A DNA stretch of 64,000 bases, taken from Streptomyces jeddahensis. GTDB taxonomy: Bacteria; Actinomycetota; Actinomycetes; Streptomycetales; Streptomycetaceae. The notes below the pieces were generated by a model. That model worked only from the letters and a program-made list of their open reading frames with translations. It made no database searches and was not told the DNA's origin. Below are positions 7,791-16,070 of the stretch, piece after piece. How positions within the stretch are numbered: the stretch's first letter is position 1; every line of letters begins with the position of its first letter. The stretch is from positions 140,002-204,001 of the forward strand of contig NZ_LOHS01000156.1 in the NCBI RefSeq assembly GCF_001642995.1, given 5' to 3'. A program made the position numbers and the translations under genes.

Positions 7791-7947
7791 GCGTCCACCG
7801 TGTCGGTATCGCCGCAGTTCATGCGATGACGACAGCTCGTACGGAGAGCAGCGTACGAGCTCACCCTCTGGACGGTACGGGTAACCGACCGTGAGCATGG
7901 GCCGTTGCACCTGCGACGAGTGCGGCAAGCACGACGAGGGGGTCGCC

Positions 7948-8772
7948 ATGGGGAACAGCAGCTGTGAACCCGAACCGTCCGACAGCCTCAAGGCGTTCGG
8001 GGCCGTTCTCAAGGTCTTCCGCGAACGGGCCTCGCTGACGCAGGAGCAGTTCGCGCTGCTGGTCAGATACTCGGCGCACTTCGTCGGCTCGATCGAGCAG
8101 GGGCGGCGCCTGCCGCCCGGCGACTTCGTCGAGCAGGCGGAGGAGGTCCTGGACGCGTTCGGTGTGCTGCGGGCGGTCGCCAAGCATGTGTCGCGGCAGC
8201 GCGGGCTGGCTGCCTGGTTCCGGCTATGGGCCCAACTGGAGGCGGCGGCGGTCAGCCTGTGTACGTACGAGTGCCGAGTGGTGCCGGGGTTGCTGCAGAC
8301 GGAGGCGTACGCGCGGGCCGTGATGCTCAACGTCCCGCCGCCGCCCACCGAGGAGCAACTGGAGGAGCGGATCGCGGCGCGTCTGGAACGGCAGAAGCTG
8401 CTGACCCGCAAGCCGCCGATCGCGTTCAGCTTCATCATCGAGGAGTCGGTGCTGCTGCGGCGCACGGGCGGCGACGACATCACGCGCGAGCTTCTCGACC
8501 ACCTCATCGCCTGTGTGGGGTTGTGGAACGTCGAGTTGCAGATCATGCCGCTCACGCAGCCGCACCATGCCGGGACGGACGGTCCGATGCAGTTCCTTGA
8601 GACGCCGGACCACAAGTGGCTGGGCTACTCGGAGGGGCAGCAGACGGGCCAGCTGATCTCCGGCCCGAAAGACGTCAGCCTGATGCAGATGCGCTATGCC
8701 AAGATGCGCTCACAGGCCCTGTCCCCGGCGGACTCGGCGGACCTGTTGAAGCGGATGCGAGGAGCGCTATGA
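7948..8772 (+). CDS. XRE-family regulator with DUF5753 (WhiJ-like)
   Basis: Start placed at ATG 7948 (GAGGGGG ribosome site); an in-frame GTG at 7891 is the alternative and would add a Cys-rich 19-residue head. The 274-residue product has an N-terminal Cro/C1 helix-turn-helix (LKVFRERASLTQEQFALLVRYSAHFVGSIEQGRRLP) and the DUF5753 domain with its hallmark YECRVVPGLLQTEAYARAVM. These regulators pair with small DUF397 proteins and an RsbW-like ATPase in developmental and antibiotic control clusters of Streptomyces. Stop overlaps the next start by ATGA, so the DUF397 protein is translationally coupled. Confidence 0.92.
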   Translation: MGNSSCEPEPSDSLKAFGAVLKVFRERASLTQEQFALLVRYSAHFVGSIEQGRRLPPGDFVEQAEEVLDAFGVLRAVAKHVSRQRGLAAWFRLWAQLEAAAVSLCTYECRVVPGLLQTEAYARAVMLNVPPPPTEEQLEERIAARLERQKLLTRKPPIAFSFIIEESVLLRRTGGDDITRELLDHLIACVGLWNVELQIMPLTQPHHAGTDGPMQFLETPDHKWLGYSEGQQTGQLISGPKDVSLMQMRYAKMRSQALSPADSADLLKRMRGAL

Positions 8773-8954
8773 GCACCAGCGACGAGCTGAACTGGTTCAA
8801 GAGCAGCTACAGCGGCTCCCAGGGGGACAGCTGCGTGGAGGTCGCTCACCGGCCCGACGCGGTCTACGTCCGTGACTCCAAGGAGAAGGAAGGGCCGCGG
8901 TTCGCGGTTGCCCCGACGGCTTGGGTGGATTTCATCCGGTATGTAGCTTTCTGA
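8769..8954 (+). CDS. DUF397 small protein
   Basis: A 61-residue protein with the family signature: NWFKSSYSGSQGDSCVEVA, then AVYVRDSKEKEGPRFAV and W-x-x-FI near the end. The ATG overlaps the stop of the XRE gene. DUF397 proteins are the usual partners of DUF5753 XRE regulators, probably binding and modulating them; no enzyme activity is expected. With the ATPase gene on the other strand this completes a WhiJ/AbaA-like trio. Confidence 0.93.
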   Translation: MSTSDELNWFKSSYSGSQGDSCVEVAHRPDAVYVRDSKEKEGPRFAVAPTAWVDFIRYVAF

Positions 8955-9033
8955 TACGGCCGAGAGGTCTGGAGTCCGCAGGGGCGTGGGCGCATAGTTC
9001 ACGCCATGTTGGTCTCGAACGCAGGGAGTTGGC

Positions 9034-9153
9034 ATGAGCCTCAGCTTCCATCGCAACGCCGACGGTTCGACGGCCGTAGGCGTGGCCTTGCCCTCGCCGT
9101 CGTGGTTCAGCCGAAGCTCCCATGCGTTCAGAACGTGCCCGCAGCCAAGGTGA
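9034..9153 (+). CDS. Very small ORF, possible truncated gene
   Basis: ATG 9034 has a good AGGGAG site six bases upstream and encodes 39 residues beginning MSLSFHRNADGSTAVGVALP. The first ~25 residues look like a designed protein start, while the end degenerates into Ser/Arg/Pro-rich sequence. It may be a decayed small gene associated with the preceding XRE/DUF397 unit. The rest of the 8955-9376 gap holds no gene; a TTGAC-N3-GTCAA palindrome lies at 9155-9167 and a TATGAT hexamer at 9194-9199, which could belong to the promoter of the trypco2 gene. Confidence 0.4.
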   Translation: MSLSFHRNADGSTAVGVALPSPSWFSRSSHAFRTCPQPR

Positions 9154-9376
9154 GTTGACCGAGTCAACCAGGGGGACGCCTGGAAGCTGCCGCTATGATC
9201 CGCGTGGGAGTTCAATCGTTCGAGAACGTGGTGAATGTGCTCCGTGCGACGCCTTTGCTCGGCCTGCGTCCCCCGTGTCACAGATGGGCTGCAAGAGTCA
9301 ATTGCCCTGGGGTTGCCCGGTGATGATGTGGCGGAGCATGTGAGCGGTTTGTCGGGCACGTTGATAGGGGCTGCTG

Positions 9377-9688
9377 GTGGATGACGCGGTCGAGTTGGCG
9401 GACATGATCTGGCAGCTTCGCCAAGAGTTGAGCAAGGCGATGTGGGCCGGGGCCCACACCGACCTGCGGTTCAAGGCGGAGAAGCTCGAGCTGGAGCTGA
9501 CCGTGGGGGTGGAGCGGACCGCCGAGCCCGGGGTGAAGGTGCGTTTCTGGGTGTTCGACGCCGGTGCCACGGCACGGCGGTCGGCCATGACCACTCAGCG
9601 GATCACGCTGACGCTGCAGCCGGTACGCGCGGACAGGCCGGACGAAGCGGCGCTGATCTCCGGCGACGAGCTGCCCGACGAGGACTGA
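9377..9688 (+). CDS. Trypco2 (trypsin-co-occurring domain 2) protein
   Basis: A 103-residue protein from GTG 9377. It matches the trypco2 pattern: an amphipathic N-terminal helix ELADMIWQLRQELSKAMW, then DLRFKAEKLELELTV and VKVRFWVFDAGATA beta strands. A tail on repeated TxQ(R)ITLTLQP follows, with an acidic C-terminus. Trypco domains are small companions of trypsin-like peptidases in predicted actinobacterial conflict systems, thought to act as adaptors or substrates. Here the partner starts 7 bp downstream, so the two are one transcriptional unit. No signal peptide: cytoplasmic. Confidence 0.88.
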   Translation: MDDAVELADMIWQLRQELSKAMWAGAHTDLRFKAEKLELELTVGVERTAEPGVKVRFWVFDAGATARRSAMTTQRITLTLQPVRADRPDEAALISGDELPDED

Positions 9689-9695
9689 CCAGCTC

Positions 9696-12600
9696 ATGAC
9701 GGAAACGCAGCCGATCCCGGGCGAGACGGGGGAGCCGATCCCGGGCCGGGCGGGGCAGCCGACCCCGGACCAGGCCGGGCAGTCGACCCCTGGCCGTCCG
9801 GGGCAGCCGATCCCGGGCCAGGCCGGGCGGCCGGTGACCGCACGGCCGACCGATGTCGGACTGGACGCGCACCGCATTGCCGAAATCATCGTCGTCACCT
9901 CTGCCGGTGGCGGACGGCGCGGCTCGGGGTACCGGGTCACGGACACCGCGGTGCTGACCGCAGCGCATGTGGTGGCCGACGCCGACGGCGTGCAGATACG
10001 TTTCGATGCCGACCGGCCGGGCCAGTGGATGGTGCCGGCGTCGGTGGCCTGGTCGGACGCCGACACCGATGTGGCCGTCCTGGCCTTCGCGCCGCCGCCG
10101 GGTTCCGCGCCCGTCGCGCCCGCGCGGTTCGGCCGTATCGCCGACGACCGTCACGCCGTCGTCGACGTGCACGCCGCGGGGTTCCCGCTGTGGAAACAGC
10201 GCCGCCGCCCCGACGGCCGGCGGTTCCGTGAACTGCATCAGGCCGACGGCACCGTGGCGGCGCTGTCCAACCTGAGAACCGGCACCCTGGAGATCACGGT
10301 CGCGGCGGCGGCCGCCGACCCGGATCCGCACACCTCGCCGTGGTCGGGAATGTCGGGGGCGGCGGTATGGGCGGGCAGCCACATCGTGGGGGTGGTCGCG
10401 GAACACCACCGCTGGGAAGGGGCGGCCCGGCTGACCGCGGCCCGTATCGACCACATCCTGCGCCGGGTCGGCGAACCGCGCCGGGCGGAGCTGGCCGGGT
10501 TGTTGGGGATTCCCGACCTGCAGCCGCTGCCCGAGGTGGGAGGCGCCCCGGCGGGTGTGGACGCGACGGGCGGTGCCACGAGCGCGCACTCCGGGATCTC
10601 CGACGAAGGTTCCAAGGTCATCGGGCTGCCGGTCGCGCATGGGCTCGAACTGTTCAAGAACCGCACTCACGAACGCGAAATGATCGGCCGTCACCTCGCC
10701 GACCCGGCCTTCCGCATGGTGACGGTCACAGGACGGCGCGGCATGGGCAAGAGCGCGGTCGCCGCCAAGGTCATGGAAATGCTGGAGGGCGGCGAGTGGC
10801 CGGGCCACCTCCAGGCGCCCCCGCCTTCGGGGCTGGTCAATCTGAGTACGCGGACGTCGGGGATCTCCCTGGAGCGCATCTACTTCGACTGCGCCCAACT
10901 CCTCGGGCGCGAACAGGAAGCGCGGCTGCAGGGCATCTGGGCCACGAATCGCTCCGTACACGACAAGGTCGGCGAATTGTTCGCCGCGATGGGGGACCGG
11001 CTCTTCGTTATCCTGCTGGACAACCTCGAAGACCTGCTGCAGGACGACGGCCGACTCGAGGACGAGGAACTCACGATCTTCCTCGACTGTCTCTTCCGGG
11101 CCAGATCCACGCCGCGGCTGCTGGTCACCTCGCAGGTGCCGCTACGGCTCGCGCCCGAGCTGCGCCGTTTCGCCGCAGAGATCGAACTGTCCGAAGGGCT
11201 GCCTCCCACCGAGGCGGTCGCGCTGCTGCGCGAACTCGACCAGGACGGCAGCCTGGGCCTCGCCGAGCTGTCCGACGAGCAGTTGCTGCAGGCGGCGGTC
11301 CGTGTCCACGGGGTCCCGCGCGCCCTGGAGCTGCTGGTGGGCGCGATGGCCGACGACACCCTGGTGCTGCCCACTCTCCACGAAGTGCTGGAGAGCTTCA
11401 CCCTGCGCGGCGACGTGGTCGCGGGCCTCGCCCAGGACCGGTACCGCCGGCTCGACTCCGATAGCCGCGCCGTCCTGAACGTCCTCGCCGTGCTGCGCAC
11501 ACCCGTGACCAGAGAAGCGATCGAGTGGATCGTGGCCGGCCTCGACCCCGGTCTCGACGTCGCACCGATCCTGTCCCACCTGGTACGGGTGCGCATGCTG
11601 TCGGTCGACCGGACCACCCGTACCTTCGCGCTGCACCCGATGGACGCCGACCTCGCGTACGGCGCCATGCCACGGGTCGGCGTGCTCGGGCGGCAGTCCG
11701 TGGAGCGGCGGGCGGCCGACTGGTACGCGAGCGTCGCCCCGCCCCGCTCGGACTGGCGGACGTTGGACGACATCCAGCCGTACCGGCGCGAATTCAGGCA
11801 CCGAGTGCGCGCCGGACAGTTCGACGAAGCCGCTCTGGTCCTCGGCGGGATCAGCGAGTGGATGGTCTGGGCAGGCTCAGTGCTGACGGCTCTCTCGATG
11901 CATCTCACTCTGGAGGGGAAGTTGAGCGACGAACGGGCACGTCTCGCGCACCTCATCGGCTTCGGGCACGCCCGGCTCACCGGGGGCCCGCTCCCGGACG
12001 CCGCCGAGCTGTTCCGCGAGGCCGCCGACCTGGCACAGCGCGTCGACGACCGCCAAGCCCTGCAGAACGCCATGTTCGGCCTCGGTGACACCTACCGGCA
12101 GCTGGGCCGCCTCGACGCCGCCGTGGAACCCCTGGGCCGGGCCGGCGACCTGGCCCACGAGAACGGCGACGCGGAAGCCGAGGTGCACGCCATCCTGAGC
12201 CTCAGCCTCGCCCAGAGCACTCTGGGCGACGGTGCCGCGGCCCTCGACGCCGCCGATCGGCTGCACCGACTGGCCGCCGCGACCGGGGACGCGCTCACCG
12301 AGGCCCGTTCATGGAACGCCCGCTTCACGGCCCTGCTGTCCATGGGCCGCTGGGAGGAGACGATCGCAGCCGGCGACCGCGCGGTACGCGCCTACAAGGA
12401 CGCGGGCATCCCGGAGGCGACCGACTACGCACTCAACGCCAAGGGCGTGGCCCTGCTTGCGCTGGGGCGGTTCGCGGAGGCGCTGACAGCTCTGCAGGCG
12501 GCCCTCAAGGCAGCGTCGCAGATGGAGAATCCGCGCACCGAAGGAGTCTGCCTCCACAACCTGGCGTGGGCGTACTGGACCGACGAACAGTACGGGCAGG

Positions 12601-12827
12601 CGGCTGAGACGGCCGAGCGCGCTGCGACGTCGCTGCAGCTCGCCGGCGCATCGGAAGCGGCGGCGCCGAAAGCGCTGGCAGAGGCCGCCCGCGCCCGGGC
12701 CGCCGACGACACCCAGGCGACGGCCGACGCGCTGATCCGCGCCGCCGACGGCGTCGGGCGCAACGTCGAGATGGTCGGCGCGACCTGGCTCAGCGCGGAG
12801 GCGGAGCGCTTGCGCGGCGAGGCCTGA
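9696..12827 (+). CDS. Trypsin-like protease fused to NB-ARC STAND ATPase and TPRs
   Basis: A 1043-residue protein. Residues 1-47 are low complexity, with eight-residue units of the form PIPGxAGQ. Residues ~58-265 form a chymotrypsin-fold protease with a complete triad: His91 (LTAAHVV), Asp125 (DTDVAVL) and Ser220 (SGMSGAAVW). Residues ~320-600 form an NB-ARC module with P-loop GRRGMGKS (Lys352), Walker B-like LFVILLDNLEDLL and a TSQVPLRL sensor segment. A winged-helix-like region follows, then TPRs from about 760. No signal peptide, so the protease is intracellular and probably held inactive until the STAND switch is triggered. It follows trypco2 by 7 bp and ends at a strong hairpin. Family knowledge supports a stress- or phage-triggered effector; the trigger is unknown. 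Confidence 0.9.
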   Translation: MTETQPIPGETGEPIPGRAGQPTPDQAGQSTPGRPGQPIPGQAGRPVTARPTDVGLDAHRIAEIIVVTSAGGGRRGSGYRVTDTAVLTAAHVVADADGVQIRFDADRPGQWMVPASVAWSDADTDVAVLAFAPPPGSAPVAPARFGRIADDRHAVVDVHAAGFPLWKQRRRPDGRRFRELHQADGTVAALSNLRTGTLEITVAAAAADPDPHTSPWSGMSGAAVWAGSHIVGVVAEHHRWEGAARLTAARIDHILRRVGEPRRAELAGLLGIPDLQPLPEVGGAPAGVDATGGATSAHSGISDEGSKVIGLPVAHGLELFKNRTHEREMIGRHLADPAFRMVTVTGRRGMGKSAVAAKVMEMLEGGEWPGHLQAPPPSGLVNLSTRTSGISLERIYFDCAQLLGREQEARLQGIWATNRSVHDKVGELFAAMGDRLFVILLDNLEDLLQDDGRLEDEELTIFLDCLFRARSTPRLLVTSQVPLRLAPELRRFAAEIELSEGLPPTEAVALLRELDQDGSLGLAELSDEQLLQAAVRVHGVPRALELLVGAMADDTLVLPTLHEVLESFTLRGDVVAGLAQDRYRRLDSDSRAVLNVLAVLRTPVTREAIEWIVAGLDPGLDVAPILSHLVRVRMLSVDRTTRTFALHPMDADLAYGAMPRVGVLGRQSVERRAADWYASVAPPRSDWRTLDDIQPYRREFRHRVRAGQFDEAALVLGGISEWMVWAGSVLTALSMHLTLEGKLSDERARLAHLIGFGHARLTGGPLPDAAELFREAADLAQRVDDRQALQNAMFGLGDTYRQLGRLDAAVEPLGRAGDLAHENGDAEAEVHAILSLSLAQSTLGDGAAALDAADRLHRLAAATGDALTEARSWNARFTALLSMGRWEETIAAGDRAVRAYKDAGIPEATDYALNAKGVALLALGRFAEALTALQAALKAASQMENPRTEGVCLHNLAWAYWTDEQYGQAAETAERAATSLQLAGASEAAAPKALAEAARARAADDTQATADALIRAADGVGRNVEMVGATWLSAEAERLRGEA

Positions 12828-12850
12828 CGCATCACGACAGTCCTTCGGCC

Positions 12851-12882
12851 GAGTTCGGGGCCCGGACCAGGGCCCCGAACTC
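12851..12882 (+). terminator. Hairpin terminator after the protease-STAND gene
   Basis: Perfect 13-bp stem (GAGTTCGGGGCCC at 12851-12863 with GGGCCCCGAACTC at 12870-12882) and a six-base loop, 24 bp after the stop. There is no T-tract, which is usual in GC-rich actinobacteria. Confidence 0.85.
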
Positions 12883-12923
12883 GACCTGGGCGCACTCGAC
12901 CTGGGCGCACTCGACCTGGGCGC
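12879..12923. repeat. Three tandem 15-bp repeats
   Basis: ACTCGACCTGGGCGC occurs three times head to tail at 12879-12893, 12894-12908 and 12909-12923, directly after the terminator stem and partly sharing its last bases. Probably replication slippage; no function evident. Confidence 0.85.
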
Positions 12924-12980
12924 GCCCGCGACCTGACGGCGCGGCCGACTGGCCCGGATCGGCTCAGGCGCCTCCCGGCC

Positions 12981-14027
12981 TCATCCCAGCCAGGTCACGC
13001 CGCCGCTCTGCGTACCCGCGAGGGACTCGTCGCTCCAGGCTGCCGGGGACGTGTCGTCCAGCGTCACCTCCACAGCGGTCACATAGGTGCCCGGCTCCGG
13101 TGGGGTCACCGTGAACGGCCCGCAGCGCGTGGGCTTGGTGTCGATCGCCATGGAGCAGTGCCGCAGCGCGTGCTTCTCCTTGGAGTCGACGTTGTACAGC
13201 CAGACCCAGATCCACCTGGTGACCGGCTTGTCGGCGGTCACGATGTCGCCCCGCACCTTGACGTAGAGCGACACTGCGCGATCCGACCTGGTGATGCAGG
13301 GATCGAACAGGATGTCGTGCTTCGGCACGGGGGCCCCTCCACGACAGGAGGTCACCGATGCCGCAGCGGGCCCGTCGGCCGATGGAGCGCCGCTGCTCGA
13401 CGGCCTGTCCCCGGACGGGGCCGCGTCGGTCGTCGAGGGCGAGGCACCGGACGACTCACCCGGTGCCGCGTCGCTCACGTCGCCCTGGCCGTCGCGTTCT
13501 CCGCCCAGCCACTGCGGCGCCACCCCGGAGATGAGCAGCATGGCCATCACACACAGGGCGGACAGCGAACCTGTACGGATATTGATGACCGTCTGTCTGA
13601 TGTGCCCGGTGTTTCCGCTGGTACGGTCGGTCGTCGCCGAGCCGATGTTCACCGTGGTGTTCCGGTCACCCGAGCCGGACGGTGTCAACTGCTCCTTGAT
13701 CACGGACACAGTGGGATTCGGCCGATTCCCTCGTTGCTGTGCGTAGGTCAGCCACTGCATCACCAGAGCGGCCAGCGCCACGACCAGGCTGAGCACTCCG
13801 GCCAGCCGGTCCGCGTCGTCCAGGCCCATCACCTGCAGCAGCAGGTACAAGACCACCGGCAGCAGCGCCAACCCCACCCACACCGCACGCCTGAACCAGA
13901 TTCCCATGCGCCTGTCTTTCTTCTCCGCCAGGACATCGGCCCGCCCCCGTGACGGGCCGTTCCCGCCAGTCTCGACCTGGGTGTTGTTGACCTCGACCCG
14001 CCCCGGTCTGGTAGGACAATCGCTCAT
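12981..14027 (-). CDS. Three-helix membrane protein, function unknown
   Basis: The 348-residue product (ATG 14027) has a hydrophilic head, two closely spaced membrane helices (VWVGLALLPVVLYLLLQVMG and LSLVVALAALVMQWLTYA) and a loop with Asn/Thr-rich repeats (NTTVNIG, QTVINI). A third helix (ALCVMAMLLISGVA) is followed by a Ser/Pro-rich linker and a C-terminal ~130-residue domain with four cysteines (CRGG, CITR, CSM, CGPF), probably extracytoplasmic and disulfide-bonded. The loop motif recalls the ISGG/QG motifs of the NB-ARC modules nearby, though weakly. It converges on the protease-STAND gene and is divergent from the split XRE-NB-ARC gene. No family name recognised. Confidence 0.75.
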   Translation of the reverse strand: MSDCPTRPGRVEVNNTQVETGGNGPSRGRADVLAEKKDRRMGIWFRRAVWVGLALLPVVLYLLLQVMGLDDADRLAGVLSLVVALAALVMQWLTYAQQRGNRPNPTVSVIKEQLTPSGSGDRNTTVNIGSATTDRTSGNTGHIRQTVINIRTGSLSALCVMAMLLISGVAPQWLGGERDGQGDVSDAAPGESSGASPSTTDAAPSGDRPSSSGAPSADGPAAASVTSCRGGAPVPKHDILFDPCITRSDRAVSLYVKVRGDIVTADKPVTRWIWVWLYNVDSKEKHALRHCSMAIDTKPTRCGPFTVTPPEPGTYVTAVEVTLDDTSPAAWSDESLAGTQSGGVTWLG

Positions 14028-14274
14028 CAAAATCTGGTCAATGACGGGTGTGGCGGCAGGGGAGCGCGGTGGGAAGGCCCGAGTCGGAGCTCGATCCGGC
14101 AGCTGGTCCGGTCGAGGAGTTCGCCCACGAACTGCGCCGGTTACGGGAGCGCACAGGCCGGACGCCCTATCGCGACCTTGCCAAGCGCGCCAACTTCTCG
14201 GCCTCGGCGCTGTCCTCGGCAGCGGCGGGGCAGCGGCTCCCGAGCTGGCCTGTCGTGTCGGCGTTCGTGCGAGC

Positions 14275-16070
14275 GTCTCTGATCAGCCTAGCGATCTCAT
14301 GTCAGATATAGCGTCTTGCATGGGTTCTGCCCACCGTGGAGGGGTGGCGTGGGCGTGCAGGTGGAATCCCGCGCCCAGTGCTGCTCCTCGTGGCCGGTGT
14401 CGGCGGGTGGTGGGTGTGCTGATCGTCGTCACGCCCTGGTGCCGGTGGGCTGCGCGGGGCAGCCGCCTCCGGTCCGTGTGAGCGTGTCCCTCCGGACGCT
14501 TGCCTACCGGGCCGCATGGGCCGGTGGGGGAGGGTGCCCTGCGTCGCCTGGGCGCGGGGCGTGTGGATCGGGGCCGGGTGGGTCCGGTCTTGGACCGGTC
14601 CCGGCTGGTCTTCTTGAGGGTAGGGGTGACCACTGCTGTGGCTTCGAGCGTGTCGACCACCGAGCGGATAACCATGGTGCTGGTGATGCGGTCGACGACG
14701 GTCTTGGCCTGGTGGGTGAGGCCGCGTGCGGCGATGCCAGAGAGTCGTTGAGGTTCGACCGGCGGGCGGACACGTGCCGGATCTCGTCGGTGAGGAGCTG
14801 GTGCCTGGCGGCCAGTCGGTGCTGATCGTCCCCGGCCATGAGCCGCTGGTACTGGTCAGTCTTGGCATGCAGAAGCTCGGACAGGCGGCGCAGGCGGTGC
14901 TGTTTCGCCAGGACGCCGGCGGCGCGGAGCATGCCCCCGCTGCCGAGGGCAGTGATACGCCCGTTGTCGTGGAGTCGGACAGCCCCGGCGGACAACAGTG
15001 TATTGAGGCCCCAGTCCACGCCGAGTGCGACCGAGTGCCCGGTTCGCTGCGCCTTCGGGACAGCGTGGGTGTAGGCGAGATCAGCCCGCACTCTGCCCAG
15101 GTGGATGCGCAGGGTAGGCAGGTGCAGCACCGCATTGGCAGGGATGGTGGGCGGCAGCGTGATAGGGCAGGCGACCCAGGTCCAATCCCGGTAGGAGCGC
15201 GGGTCGGGGCGCGTGGGCAGTTGCAGGCGCAGCAGTGCCCGGCCCGGCTCGTCGCCGCGTTCGAGCGTGGCCTGCTGTCCGTCGCACGCCGACAGCAGCA
15301 GCATCCGGGCGGTCCGGGGTGCGGGCTTCAGCTCGAACACGTCGACCGGCAGACGGCCGTGCTGCCTCGCGAAGGCCAAGGCCTGCCGTGTGCGGGACTT
15401 GATCACACTGGACGGCAGGAACTGACCCCTGGGCACCGCTTCACGGACGGCATCCCATTCCTCACCCGTACGCTTGGCCGGATCAGCGGGCCAAGTCGCG
15501 AGCACCCCGGCGGTGAGGTCGGCACGCCACTTCGCCGCCCGCAGCATGCGGCCGGCCTGTTCCTGAGCCATGCGCACGATGCGGTCGTTGACCTTCACAC
15601 CCGCGGGCGCAACGGTGGTCCAGCCCAGACGCCGCAGGGCCGTCCAAGCGTTCGACGGCAGCTTTCGACCGCCCGCGTCCTCCCCAGAGGCGAGCAGGCC
15701 CACGTCGGTGGTGTTCCAGTGCTCGGCAAGCAGCGCACCGACCATGCCGGAGACCAGACCGGCAGCCCAGCCGACCCGCTCCGCCAGCACCGATGCAGGC
15801 AGCAGCTCGCCGGTCTTCTCGTCCACTGCGGTGCGCAGGACGGCACGAGCACATGCGGTTCGGGCAGTCTCGCCCTCGGCGAGCGGCAGTTTCCGGCTCA
15901 TCGATGCCCCCTCCCCACCCGCGATGCTGTCATCCGATCAACGACACCCCCACGAAAGGGTCACGCATTCGATCTACGCACTCAGATACGACGCCAACGC
16001 TGACTCCGGACACACAGCATGACTCCGACCGGTGACACATCACTACGGATACCAAAGGAAGAGCGTGAGC
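14275..16070 (-). mobile_element. IS200/IS605-like element carrying only tnpB
   Basis: Boundaries were deduced from the interrupted gene. The tetranucleotide GAGC stands at 14271-14274 and again at 16067-16070, and removing the 1796 bp between restores the host reading frame exactly. There are no terminal inverted repeats or conventional target duplication, as expected for single-strand-transposing IS605-type elements. No tnpA is present, so it depended on a transposase elsewhere. The tnpB frame ends 8 bp from the right end (14275), the place where guide RNAs of such elements are normally derived. Confidence 0.8.
14283..15901 (-). pseudogene. tnpB: TnpB-like RNA-guided nuclease gene with internal deletion
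   Basis: ATG 15901 opens a 465-codon frame whose first ~390 residues fit the long actinobacterial TnpB family: a helical N-terminus, KSRTRQALAFARQHGRLP, and a RuvC-I motif VALGVDWGLN with the catalytic Asp at residue 296. After SNLNDSLA near 14740 the normal coding continues in another frame as GIAARGLTHQAKTVVDRI and runs to the stop at 14283. The stretch that should lie between (RuvC-II with the catalytic Glu, the four-Cys zinc ribbon and RuvC-III) is absent. The junction is a deletion plus frameshift. The gene can no longer encode an active nuclease. Confidence 0.8.

Noticed and set aside
12879..12923. 15-bp triple repeat as an iteron or CRISPR
   Set aside because: Only three contiguous copies with no spacers and no replication or cas gene nearby; best explained as slippage.
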